Source: Paenibacillus xylanexedens (GTDB lineage: Bacteria > Bacillota > Bacilli > Paenibacillales > Paenibacillaceae). From it: DNA of 64,000 nucleotides. The DNA lies in contig NZ_VEIO01000009.1 of the NCBI RefSeq assembly GCF_007680605.1, forward strand, positions 62,001-126,000. Direction: 5' to 3'. Positions 1-8,841 of the stretch are shown one piece after another. The position numbers and the translations under genes were made by a program. Positions within the stretch are counted from its first letter, which is position 1; each line of letters starts with the position of its first letter. The notes beneath the pieces are model-generated. The model did not search any database, was not told where the DNA came from, and saw nothing but the letters and a program-made list of their open reading frames with translations.

Positions 1-2701
1 TCCGATAAGGGTTAAGCGCATCTCCAATCATGCCGTTCGCCCATGTCAGCGTGCCGTTCAAGGTAGGGTCTTCAGGGTTACGCCCCTCTTCCCATGCCTG
101 CTCTTCATCACTCAGCTTCGATTCCGTTCCAAGCGACTTGTCAAATCCGTTATAGAAATCGACGGTCCATTCGCCGGAATGAAAAACAAATCCGCTGTTG
201 GCCACACTTAACGTACCATCCCCACCTACGAAGAGTGCTTGCAAGAACGGCGTGTCCGTATTCGCTCTCAGCCGATCGGCAAGCGGGAACTTCCCGGTGG
301 AGATTGTCAGGTCTTTACCTTTGTAGGCAACACTTTGGTTAAGAATTGCTGGTTCAGTGTCCGATTGAACAGTGTATTGAGCGTTAGCCCCCGTACCGGA
401 CTGCACGATTTTACCACGCACTTCCAGCACGACTTCCTGCTCCGCATCTTCGTCTAGTCCATTTTTGAACGTTTCGAACGCTTTCTCATCCTCAAACGTT
501 TCCACTGCATATACCGGTGATCCTGATGCATCCAATGCTCCGGCGATATCCAGCGCAGGATCAAGCTTGCGTGAAGCAGAAACCATTTCCTGTTTTGCAG
601 CCACAAAACGTGCCCGGTCCTGATCCAGTTTCGTTTTGAACTGTGCATCGGTAAGATTTCCGTACGTCCATGGCAGTACATCTGCGAATGCCCCTTTGTC
701 ACGGGCTGCTGCATTCAAATCCAGCTTGGTTTTGTATACAGCCAGAATGCCTGCCTGACGAACACGATTCTCTTCATTGTCTGTTACAGCAAAGGTCTGA
801 CTTGTTGTAAAGCTGAGTGCCTCCGCCAGCTCGGGAATCGTTTTGTCCTTGTAGTCGAGCTGCACAGCATATTCCCCAAGTGGCAGAACCGAATTATTGA
901 GTACTTCCAGGGTTGTACCATCCGGCTTCACCTTTTCTCCACCGCGGTAGATCAGCTTGATATCTCCGGCAAATCCATTACCTAGGGGCTGGGTTGTCAC
1001 GGAGCGGGTCACCGGAACCTTGTAACGATCTCCGTTCTTCATGTTTACCAGATACATATCAAAATTAGCTGCGGTTGATGTCGCTGCGTTACCGACATTG
1101 TATGCCGCAATGTTGGACACATTCAGCGTGATATATTTCTCATCTTTGCTGAACGTTTCCTCCGGTGACAAAGCGTACACCAGCGTTTTGCGAAGTTCGC
1201 CAACGGGCGGCAGGAAAATAAAACCGGCTCTCGACGATTCATAGATCGCACGAATCTCCGATTCAGGGAGCTGCTTGCTCTCACTGATCGTTGTCTCCAG
1301 CTTTTTCTCCGTTTCCGGACTGCTCACAGTTACCATGTATTGACGTGTGGAGGGCCAGGCTTTGCCTGTACCCTTGACCCGCCACTTGGCTGCAACCACT
1401 TCGCCCGGTTTATATGGAATAAATTCCACACCTTGCGCAGCTTGCTCCGGCGGAACGTCTTTGCGGAACGTGAGCTTCTGGCTTCGTGTGTTCAGTTCCT
1501 TGCCATCCTCATCCACAAAGTTCAAACCGTTCTCCAGGGTCAACGTAACATCAATCTGGCTATGGTTCATGCTGAACATTTCCAGATTCTCGATCTCGGT
1601 GTTAACTTCAAACACACCTTCACGCACGTAACCTGTCTCATCCTCGTTGGTCTCCAGCTTCTGAGTTGGATCAAGGAATCGTACGTCGAAAACCTTCTCC
1701 GGCGATACAATCTCACCCAAGCCATATACAAGCTCATACGTATACTGACCGCCAGCTTGTACTGCATCCGGCTCCCAATAATAAGCTACGGCCGTATCTG
1801 CTGTGCCATATTTATTCGTATCCTGGGTATAATCCAGATTTTCGTCCGGTTCGTAATCCCATTTCGTGCCTGCGAGATTAGCCCAGTGTCCAACGACCAT
1901 CTCGTCAACAATGTTGATACCGCCCTCAAACAAGTTGTTAAAACCGTAGGCAATCACATTTGTTGCAGAGGGATTCCCCGCCTCCAGCTTGTCCCGCATA
2001 ACCCAGTATGCTGGCAATTTGTGCAGGTTGTAGGCTTGCTCGTCCACGTTTTTGTCATAACCAAGCTTCTCCGGCTCATGAACCAGCTTGCGCTCCACTG
2101 TCAGCGGAACCGAGTAGTTCTGTCCAATCTGGAAGGCAGGCCCATCATTGCCACCAACGGACGTATCCAGCAATACACGCGAGCCGATGTCTACTTTGGC
2201 ATTCGTTGTATTTTCAACAACGTACTGGACGCGAGCATTACCGCCTTGATCCTTGTCTTCTTTCAGTAGCAAAGTAATGATCTGGCTGATCCGAATTCCT
2301 TGAATGGTCCACACGGTAACGACGCTTTGGGTACCATCATTTCCCGTAACAACCTTCGGAGGGGTTACCTCCGAGGTCCAGTTCGGTGCCATTTTATAGG
2401 GATTACCGAAGATCAAGTCAACTCCGTTAATCTTAAATGTAGTAAATGAAGTCTCCGGGTTATCTCCACCAAAGATCATGTCTACTCCATTGTCCTTCTT
2501 ACGGATAGGCTGACCGTCCTCCGTACGAATGCTGAAACGGCCGCTTGCATTATCCACGGTTACTTTAATGAATCCGTTCTTGATTGATGTCGTTCCCGCT
2601 GCAGAAACCGCAGCGGCAGCAATATGGAGCGGCAACACGCTGATCAGCATTACTGCAGCCATCATCGCCGCGATCATCCGTATGATGTTTTTCCGTCGCA
2701 T
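1..2701 (-). CDS. Large secreted protein, C-terminus cut by window edge
   Basis: The frame is open from an ATG at 2701 to the left edge, giving at least 900 residues without a stop. The N-terminus has a charged start (MRRKN), a hydrophobic stretch rich in Met/Ala/Leu and an AAAA region, which is a typical Sec signal peptide with cleavage around residues 30-36. The rest is extracellular-looking: mixed beta-type sequence rich in Asn, Thr, Gly and Asp, with no cysteine-rich or enzyme motif that I recognise. A GGAAGGGG ribosome site precedes the ATG. The start lies 21 bases after the stop of the 1720-residue exported gene, so it is the third gene of a minus-strand operon. Function unknown. It is probably a cell-surface or secreted structural protein. 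Its end is outside the window. Confidence 0.85.
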   Translation of the reverse strand, partial: MRRKNIIRMIAAMMAAVMLISVLPLHIAAAAVSAAGTTSIKNGFIKVTVDNASGRFSIRTEDGQPIRKKDNGVDMIFGGDNPETSFTTFKINGVDLIFGNPYKMAPNWTSEVTPPKVVTGNDGTQSVVTVWTIQGIRISQIITLLLKEDKDQGGNARVQYVVENTTNAKVDIGSRVLLDTSVGGNDGPAFQIGQNYSVPLTVERKLVHEPEKLGYDKNVDEQAYNLHKLPAYWVMRDKLEAGNPSATNVIAYGFNNLFEGGINIVDEMVVGHWANLAGTKWDYEPDENLDYTQDTNKYGTADTAVAYYWEPDAVQAGGQYTYELVYGLGEIVSPEKVFDVRFLDPTQKLETNEDETGYVREGVFEVNTEIENLEMFSMNHSQIDVTLTLENGLNFVDEDGKELNTRSQKLTFRKDVPPEQAAQGVEFIPYKPGEVVAAKWRVKGTGKAWPSTRQYMVTVSSPETEKKLETTISESKQLPESEIRAIYESSRAGFIFLPPVGELRKTLVYALSPEETFSKDEKYITLNVSNIAAYNVGNAATSTAANFDMYLVNMKNGDRYKVPVTRSVTTQPLGNGFAGDIKLIYRGGEKVKPDGTTLEVLNNSVLPLGEYAVQLDYKDKTIPELAEALSFTTSQTFAVTDNEENRVRQAGILAVYKTKLDLNAAARDKGAFADVLPWTYGNLTDAQFKTKLDQDRARFVAAKQEMVSASRKLDPALDIAGALDASGSPVYAVETFEDEKAFETFKNGLDEDAEQEVVLEVRGKIVQSGTGANAQYTVQSDTEPAILNQSVAYKGKDLTISTGKFPLADRLRANTDTPFLQALFVGGDGTLSVANSGFVFHSGEWTVDFYNGFDKSLGTESKLSDEEQAWEEGRNPEDPTLNGTLTWANGMIGDALNPYR

Positions 2702-2722
2702 GGGTGAACCCCTTCCGTTTCT

Positions 2723-5700
2723 CTAATTGGCCCGGTTAACGAGCAGTGTGGAGTAGACGCGTTCGCGCTCTGAATTTTGCACCACGATGGTATACCATCC
2801 GGCTTTGGGCAGTGTTACTTTGAAGTCCTTGCTTACTAGTTCCTTGTACGTTACTTTGGTCGCAATGTACTTCAGCTGTCCTTCCCGCACCAGTCCAGGG
2901 AAATAATACACGTCGTACGTCCCGAGTTCATTCTCCAGCTTGGTTCCGCCTACGGAGCCAACCGAGCGGAAGTTACTTACATTAAACGTAATGACACCTG
3001 TATTTACAATCGCTGTTTCAGATTCGGTATCCGACAACGGCAGACCATTTGCCGTAACAAACATACCGTCACTTGAACGAACAAATACCGTTTGCAGAGC
3101 ATAACTTACGTTGCCAAGCTGATCCTTGGCAGTGTAACGCAGGGTGTGTTTTCCCGTAACGGTCAGGTTTAGCGGTTTGTCCACGTATTGTCCGCCCTCC
3201 AGCACATACTCGGAGGCGGTCACCTGAATGTTCTCTGCAGACGATAGATTGTCACTCACCACGTAACCGCCCAGATCTGCTGCCAGGTCAAAGTTCGGTT
3301 TGTTTTGAAGCAGCGTTGTGGAAGTTTTGTTCAATCGAATCGTTGGCGCCGTGTTATCCAGACCCTCTATCGTAAAATTGACTTGTCTCTTGTTGCCGAG
3401 CAAATCCGAGAGCAGGATCGAATGTTCACCATTGGTTGCATACTCGGCGCTGAAACTCGATACCGGTGTTGCACCTGCATAGATAACATTGCCCTCAACC
3501 GCCGAAGCTGGCATCACCAGACCTACACGTACCTTGCCTTTGGAATAAGCCTGATCCCCAATCCGCACAAGCTTGCTGCCATCGATAACTTGTCCGTCGT
3601 TATCTATACGAACCATCGTGACTTCATCTACAGCAGGAATAGAACCGACCAGTGTAGAGATGGCTTCAGATTCGATCTTGGCACTATTCCCGGCGGCATC
3701 TGCCAGTGAGAAGCGTGCTTTGCTGCCCGAAGTCATCACGATTGAAGATTGATTCGTGCCCGCGCTGTTCGAGACTACCTGATAGTCCGGAACCTGTCCT
3801 GCCTTCGGCAGAACTTGAGCCACGATCAGATTCGATGCAATCACATTGCTTGATGTTGGTGCTGCAAAATGAGTAAATTCTCCGTTTGCGTTATAACCAT
3901 CCCCTGCACTGTCCACCACAGCCGTACCGCTCCCGTATCGAATCAGCGCTTTGAGGTCTGGATGATTGTAGTGCAGCGTAATATCCGCTTCTGGCGGTGT
4001 TGTATCAATATTGCTCACTGTAGCTGTCACACTTCCGGTAAAACCGACTGCATCTTCGTACTCAAACGTAAATTCTCCGTTTTCTTTGAAATTTTTGTAC
4101 GATGTGGGCAGATTGGTGATTCGGATCGGTTCGCTGGATTTCAGACTGACTTTAACGGTTCCGTTCGTCGCAGCAATGGTGGAATATTTCACGTTTACCA
4201 CTGGCGGCGTATCATCAAAGTTGGAAACGACAATAAATACAGTTGCCGTATTGCTGCCATCCTTGACGGTAAAGGAATAGCTTCCGTTCCGATAAATCTT
4301 GAAACGTTTGTTGGTTTCCAGTGTCTCCGGCATTTCCGGGTTACTGCCTGTTGGCTTCACCGTCTTGCCATCCACCAGATCAAATACGATCTCCTGACCT
4401 TCGTTCTGTCCGCCATCCTGAACCTTTTCTCCGCCGCGAATCGGCGTGATCTGCTCCAGGGAAGCAAGTGCATAAGCCGGTGCATTCTGGATTTGAATTT
4501 CAGGGGTTACAATCTCACTGATATTGTCGTAGAAGCCCTTGAACTTCACACGAACCTTGGACTTGAGTTGTCCCGGGTCTTCGGTGTCAACCGGAACTCC
4601 CACATAGTTTGTATAAGGTAGCCAGGTACTCCAGTTGTCTCCGCCATTGGTAGAAACCGAGTAGAAATATCCTTCCTGTGCCGGAACATCCACCGTTAAT
4701 TCCATAATTGCTGTATACCCGTCGTCTCCCGGTCCTTCGGTCCGGATCAAACGCGCACTGCCTACAGGCGGCTCACTGCTTAAATAAAAGACGGAGAATA
4801 CACCGGTGGTATGGAACATTTTGCTGTTCCCCAAACTGTCGCTGGCATGTACATACAGACGATAGTTGCCGTTGTCTTTTTTATTGTCCGCCTGAAGGGT
4901 AATCAGGTGGTCGGCGGGTGATGTACTCCATCCTTTTCCATCCGGGTCGGGTTCCTGCTCTTCTTGTCCCTCGACCACCTTGATCCATCGGTAACGAATG
5001 TTCTTCGCGGCAACACCGGCAAAGTCAACCAGTGTATCCGACACATCGATCTGCACGGATTGCTCCGGCATCGGATACAAGTAACCTTGAGAGCCAAATT
5101 TCACATTCGGAGGCAAATGATCAAACTTGTATTCCTGATAGTAGTAATAAAACCGGCCTGTATCCTGCTGTTTGATGCGTACATGGGCGTACCATGTGCC
5201 ATTCAGCGTTTTGTCGGCAGGGAAGCTGTATTTTTCGGCAGCTACGTCGCCCAGCTTTGTTTCTTTCGGTGCGTCTTCAAAAGCAGTCCATTTGCTGTTG
5301 CCCGCAGGGCGCTCGGAGCTTTGTGTGTACTGGTATTCAATCGTCTCGATTGGAACACCCGCTACCGTAAATTCGGGTCCGTCATTGATCGCATACGTGC
5401 CCGGGTAAGCTTTGAATTTGGTGGAGATGACGAGCACATCCACCGCTTTCGGTTCAGCCGTTGCTGAATGACCCGCGACATCCTGTGCTTTGACATGTAG
5501 CTCATAACGGCCGCCTTTGGTTATAGCCGGATCTTTCAATGTCGAAATCTCCGCCTCGCCTGCCGCATTAAGTGTGGCATCCTGCCAGCCGGAAGCAGCT
5601 ACATTTTTTCCCTCCGCAACAAACTGGTACTGAACCTTATCGTTCTTGATGGAAGATGTCGGATCAACAGCCTTAACGGTAATCTTCACGTTGTCCGAGT

Positions 5701-7885
5701 TGTTGTCCACCACATTGCCGATTTCTACGTTCGGGTCATCGTTATCGATCTTAAGAAGACCTACATGATAAGACCAATTCGAATCATCCTGCATGTAATC
5801 GGAAAGCGGCCATTGCGCTACATTGCCGTAATCGGAGAGATTAGGCAGTATATTTTGACGATAATATTCTTCCAGCTCCGCAGGTGTCGCATCAGGATGC
5901 TGTGCAAGAAAGGCTGTGCGTTCCGTGCTTCCTTTGTCGTATTGCATCCGTTGACGAGCCGAATCCCAAGTCATGTCTGCCGTCCATGTATGCAAGTACC
6001 AGTTCCCGTTCAGGGGTGTGCCGTTATTCGGCAGTTCGACTTTGGTACCGTTCTGGCCCGCTGACAGTGTCACGCCTTCATATCCTGAAGAGTACAGTTC
6101 GTCCGATGGCTGCTTCTGTGCGAGCGAGTATCGTTTCACGGCTGCAAAGTGATCATTTTTCCCTGCAAAAGGATCAGCCTGGCTCTGATTCAACACGTAG
6201 TATACTAGTCCTGAACCGTTGCCTGGGCGGAACAAACCTTTGCTCGGCTGGCCGTTCAAATCGGGATCAAACGCCTGAATGGTAAATGAACCATCCCCCA
6301 CGTACTGACCTTCGGGAATAACTTCTCCATCCTGATTTTCGTAAACAAAATTCACTTCAGGTGCCGTATTGTCCACAGACAGATCCGCCCAAGCGATCTT
6401 CTTGACCGGTTCAACGAGCACGTTACCAGCGTAATCTGTTAGTGCCTTCCCGTCTCCAGGATTGCTGGCATGCTCCAGTGCAGCCGTCTCCAGCAGCGAT
6501 GTTTCAATACTTTTTCCATCTGGCACAGTCATGCGGAATGTCCATTTATTGGTGTTCTGACCACTGACATAGGCCGCTGTCAATCCGTTGGCGAATTTGA
6601 GTCTGGTATCCTCGGTTGGATTAAACGCACTGATGACCTGCTCGTTGAGATATACAGTAAAATCAACAACATCGCCTTTGTTCAGTACAAGACCTGTCAG
6701 CACCTCCGGCTGTACGCCGTTGCGAGCTCCTGAATACTGGGGTACGCGTGCGTCGATAATTGTTCGGAATGTACCGCCGGGCTGTGCGTTGTCCGCAAAG
6801 GGAATCGTCCCGATTCCGTTAAAGGCTGCAACCGGATTGCCCGCCCCATCGACGAAACCGGCCGCATTCATGCGCTCCAGAAAAGTTGGACGATCTGGCT
6901 CCGATGGTGAGCTCAGACGTTTTGGATCAATCGGAATATTCCCTGTACTGTCATTCATTGCTGCCTGATAACGGAAATTAAAAGTGGATCGAGCTTGAGT
7001 GTTCCGATCCAATCCACCTAAAGCAAAATCACCATAGCCATTGTCTGCACTTGTCAGATAGTAAGTAGAAGGTTCAAATCCGTCTCCACCCGGATTGCTG
7101 AACAGTTCGGTTCGCATGAAGCTAAATTTGCCATCAACTCGCTCCGAAGCATTCTCTGCGTCCCAAGGGAATACAGGCTCACTAAAATTCAGCGCCAGAT
7201 TTATGAAACTACCCTGCTTCAGGAACAATTCATTCTTCTGCACAGCCGGATCGGCATTGAACCGAACCGCCCCGTTATGTGTGAATGTGTTGCCACTATA
7301 TGTAGGCGGTGTGATGTCCGCGAAATAAAGCTCGATGTCGCTTGCGCCGTTCATCATACCAAAAATATAAATTTCAAGCGTATCGTTGGAGTCGAAAGCA
7401 ATCCACGACGAATTAGCTGTACTTTCGTGGCTGTATTGACGAAACTTCTCCTTGCCGTTTACTTTGACCAAGGTTGTGACTCCACCTAATAAATAATCAA
7501 TTGATCCAATTTTCAGAAGCATTCTGGCCTGTCCACCTTCGGCCAGTCGCCGTAGTGTGGGATTGTTAGCTACAGAGATCGTTGCATCAATTCCACCGAA
7601 TGAATTTACTCTCATGTGGCCTGCACTGAATGCTGTTAGATTAGTTTTCTCTACCGATGTTCCCGGCGCCCCCCCAGCAAAGATACCAAAGCTGTTCGCA
7701 TCCGAATTTTTAATCTTGTTGTTCCAGGAGGACATATCTTTCTGATTTATGATTTTTCCGCCACCGTTTGGTATCCAAATATCCTGATAGCCTGCTGCTG
7801 CGGAAACCGTGCCCATCTGTGGCCAACTGACCGATGTCAGCGTAAGTAGCACGGCTAGCAAGCAAATTCCTAACTTTTTGAACAT
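2723..7885 (-). CDS. Giant exported protein with Ig-like/bacterial adhesion-type repeats
   Basis: 1720 residues. MFKKLGICLLAVLLTLTSVSW followed by an AAA cleavage region is a clear Sec signal peptide. The mature part is a chain of beta-sandwich-like modules with recurring DTxPP/DNTAP junctions and D-x-x-GN phrases such as YTAKDQLGN, typical of bacterial Ig-like or HYR-like domains. No catalytic motif, LPXTG anchor or SLH domain is visible, so attachment to the cell is unexplained. AAAAGGGG lies upstream of the ATG. The gene sits 22 bases downstream of the trypsin-like protease and 21 bases upstream of the next secreted protein, so the three are probably co-transcribed. A surface adhesin or matrix protein processed by the neighbouring protease is plausible but is inference. 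Confidence 0.85.
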   Translation of the reverse strand: MFKKLGICLLAVLLTLTSVSWPQMGTVSAAAGYQDIWIPNGGGKIINQKDMSSWNNKIKNSDANSFGIFAGGAPGTSVEKTNLTAFSAGHMRVNSFGGIDATISVANNPTLRRLAEGGQARMLLKIGSIDYLLGGVTTLVKVNGKEKFRQYSHESTANSSWIAFDSNDTLEIYIFGMMNGASDIELYFADITPPTYSGNTFTHNGAVRFNADPAVQKNELFLKQGSFINLALNFSEPVFPWDAENASERVDGKFSFMRTELFSNPGGDGFEPSTYYLTSADNGYGDFALGGLDRNTQARSTFNFRYQAAMNDSTGNIPIDPKRLSSPSEPDRPTFLERMNAAGFVDGAGNPVAAFNGIGTIPFADNAQPGGTFRTIIDARVPQYSGARNGVQPEVLTGLVLNKGDVVDFTVYLNEQVISAFNPTEDTRLKFANGLTAAYVSGQNTNKWTFRMTVPDGKSIETSLLETAALEHASNPGDGKALTDYAGNVLVEPVKKIAWADLSVDNTAPEVNFVYENQDGEVIPEGQYVGDGSFTIQAFDPDLNGQPSKGLFRPGNGSGLVYYVLNQSQADPFAGKNDHFAAVKRYSLAQKQPSDELYSSGYEGVTLSAGQNGTKVELPNNGTPLNGNWYLHTWTADMTWDSARQRMQYDKGSTERTAFLAQHPDATPAELEEYYRQNILPNLSDYGNVAQWPLSDYMQDDSNWSYHVGLLKIDNDDPNVEIGNVVDNNSDNVKITVKAVDPTSSIKNDKVQYQFVAEGKNVAASGWQDATLNAAGEAEISTLKDPAITKGGRYELHVKAQDVAGHSATAEPKAVDVLVISTKFKAYPGTYAINDGPEFTVAGVPIETIEYQYTQSSERPAGNSKWTAFEDAPKETKLGDVAAEKYSFPADKTLNGTWYAHVRIKQQDTGRFYYYYQEYKFDHLPPNVKFGSQGYLYPMPEQSVQIDVSDTLVDFAGVAAKNIRYRWIKVVEGQEEQEPDPDGKGWSTSPADHLITLQADNKKDNGNYRLYVHASDSLGNSKMFHTTGVFSVFYLSSEPPVGSARLIRTEGPGDDGYTAIMELTVDVPAQEGYFYSVSTNGGDNWSTWLPYTNYVGVPVDTEDPGQLKSKVRVKFKGFYDNISEIVTPEIQIQNAPAYALASLEQITPIRGGEKVQDGGQNEGQEIVFDLVDGKTVKPTGSNPEMPETLETNKRFKIYRNGSYSFTVKDGSNTATVFIVVSNFDDTPPVVNVKYSTIAATNGTVKVSLKSSEPIRITNLPTSYKNFKENGEFTFEYEDAVGFTGSVTATVSNIDTTPPEADITLHYNHPDLKALIRYGSGTAVVDSAGDGYNANGEFTHFAAPTSSNVIASNLIVAQVLPKAGQVPDYQVVSNSAGTNQSSIVMTSGSKARFSLADAAGNSAKIESEAISTLVGSIPAVDEVTMVRIDNDGQVIDGSKLVRIGDQAYSKGKVRVGLVMPASAVEGNVIYAGATPVSSFSAEYATNGEHSILLSDLLGNKRQVNFTIEGLDNTAPTIRLNKTSTTLLQNKPNFDLAADLGGYVVSDNLSSAENIQVTASEYVLEGGQYVDKPLNLTVTGKHTLRYTAKDQLGNVSYALQTVFVRSSDGMFVTANGLPLSDTESETAIVNTGVITFNVSNFRSVGSVGGTKLENELGTYDVYYFPGLVREGQLKYIATKVTYKELVSKDFKVTLPKAGWYTIVVQNSERERVYSTLLVNRAN

Positions 7886-7907
7886 GCAGAGATTCCCCTT
7901 TTCCCCG

Positions 7908-8621
7908 TTATGTATTCGATTTCTTCAAAAGCTTGCGTATATCTTCTACCGTCACGCAGATATGGATGCCATTCATGGTGCGAAATGAGCCGGAGATTAG
8001 TCCGATGACACGCCCCTCCTCGTTCAGCAATGGGCCTCCCGACATGCCCGGTGATACTTGCGCGGAAGTCAACAGGCGAATGACATCGTTCACCTCAGCC
8101 GTCGGAGCATTAACGATGCCCTCTGTGATGATCTTGCCATCCTTAAGCGGATAACCAATCGCAAACGACCGCTCCCCGTGTCTCGCGGAAGGTTTGTCAT
8201 CAGACAAAGCAAGTACCGGACGTTTTGCAGTATCTTTTACAGACAGGAGCGCCACATCGGTATCTTCGTCAGCACCAAGAACCCTGAGTTTCTGCACAGA
8301 GCCATCTTCGAACACCGCCTCATACGAAACCGCATCCTTCACAACATGTGCGGCTGTGAGTGCTTGCCCGTTCCCGATCAGGAAACCGCTGCCCACGGTC
8401 TTAAGTGTGCCGTCCTTTCGATACGCTTTCAGATAGAAAACCGCTTGGGCTGCCGAGGAATAGACCTTTTCGGCTCCAAAAAGCGCCTTGGTTTGCGTAC
8501 TCCCTTCTGCATGAGCAATCGAAGGTTCTCTATACCCGCTCACACTCACAATCATGAGCAGCAAGACCGTTACCCCAACCATTAAGTTCCGAAAAAACCA
8601 CATTGTGATTTTCCTCTCCAT
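7908..8621 (-). CDS. Exported/membrane-anchored trypsin-like serine protease
   Basis: 237 residues from the ATG at 8621. I chose this start over an in-frame ATG 81 bases upstream because GGAG sits 8 bases before it and the upstream residues look like leader. Residues about 8-29 are a signal anchor or signal peptide (WFFRNLMVGVTVLLLMIVSV). The S1C/trypsin-2 fold is shown by the catalytic triad: His92 in LTAAHVV, Asp122 in DTDVALL and Ser194 in PGMSGGPL. There is no PDZ domain, unlike DegP/HtrA, so this is a short HtrA-like protease. It is the first gene of the operon with two very large exported proteins, and a role in their maturation or quality control is a reasonable inference. Confidence 0.9.
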   Translation of the reverse strand: MERKITMWFFRNLMVGVTVLLLMIVSVSGYREPSIAHAEGSTQTKALFGAEKVYSSAAQAVFYLKAYRKDGTLKTVGSGFLIGNGQALTAAHVVKDAVSYEAVFEDGSVQKLRVLGADEDTDVALLSVKDTAKRPVLALSDDKPSARHGERSFAIGYPLKDGKIITEGIVNAPTAEVNDVIRLLTSAQVSPGMSGGPLLNEEGRVIGLISGSFRTMNGIHICVTVEDIRKLLKKSNT

Positions 8622-8706
8622 GCTCACCACTCCATAAGTCCATAGTTGCGTAAAGATAGGTCTTTTGATGCTTCTATTAAGTTCTTTCGACATATCACGC
8701 ACCCGA

Positions 8707-8712
8707 ATTATA
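8707..8712 (-). promoter_or_regulatory. Candidate -10 box for the exported-protein operon
   Basis: Read on the minus strand, a consensus TATAAT lies about 85 bases upstream of the protease start. No good -35 hexamer is seen at 16-18 bases, so this is a weak call based on the -10 alone. Confidence 0.35.
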
Positions 8713-8761
8713 CAAGATTACAATAAACAAAAAATAAACAAAGAAAATTGTCGAAATTCAA

Positions 8762-8790
8762 TTGCACCCCCTGGGGATATCCGCTACAAT
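8762..8790 (+). promoter_or_regulatory. Sigma-A-type promoter of the dual-core kinase
   Basis: TTGCAC (8762-8767), a 17-base spacer, then TACAAT (8785-8790). Transcription would start near 8797. This excludes the far-upstream possible starts of the kinase and supports the GTG at 8842. Confidence 0.6.
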
Positions 8791-8841
8791 GCCGATAGAA
8801 TACTAGAGATGATTGGTAATCTCCCAAAGGAGCAGCAGAAC

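Noticed and set aside
1340-2269. Long plus-strand reading frame of about 300 codons
   Set aside because: It lies antisense to the open secreted-protein gene on the minus strand. It has no ribosome site and its translation is rich in Cys/His/Arg without any family pattern.
3305-4621. Plus-strand frames inside the 1720-residue gene
   Set aside because: They are shadows of the minus-strand gene, which has a signal peptide, a ribosome site and coherent repeats.
8665-8841. Kinase start at 8665 or 8809
   Set aside because: A promoter at 8762-8790 lies downstream of the first, and the second lacks a ribosome site. GTG 8842 has AAAGGAG at ideal spacing and begins the membrane helix.
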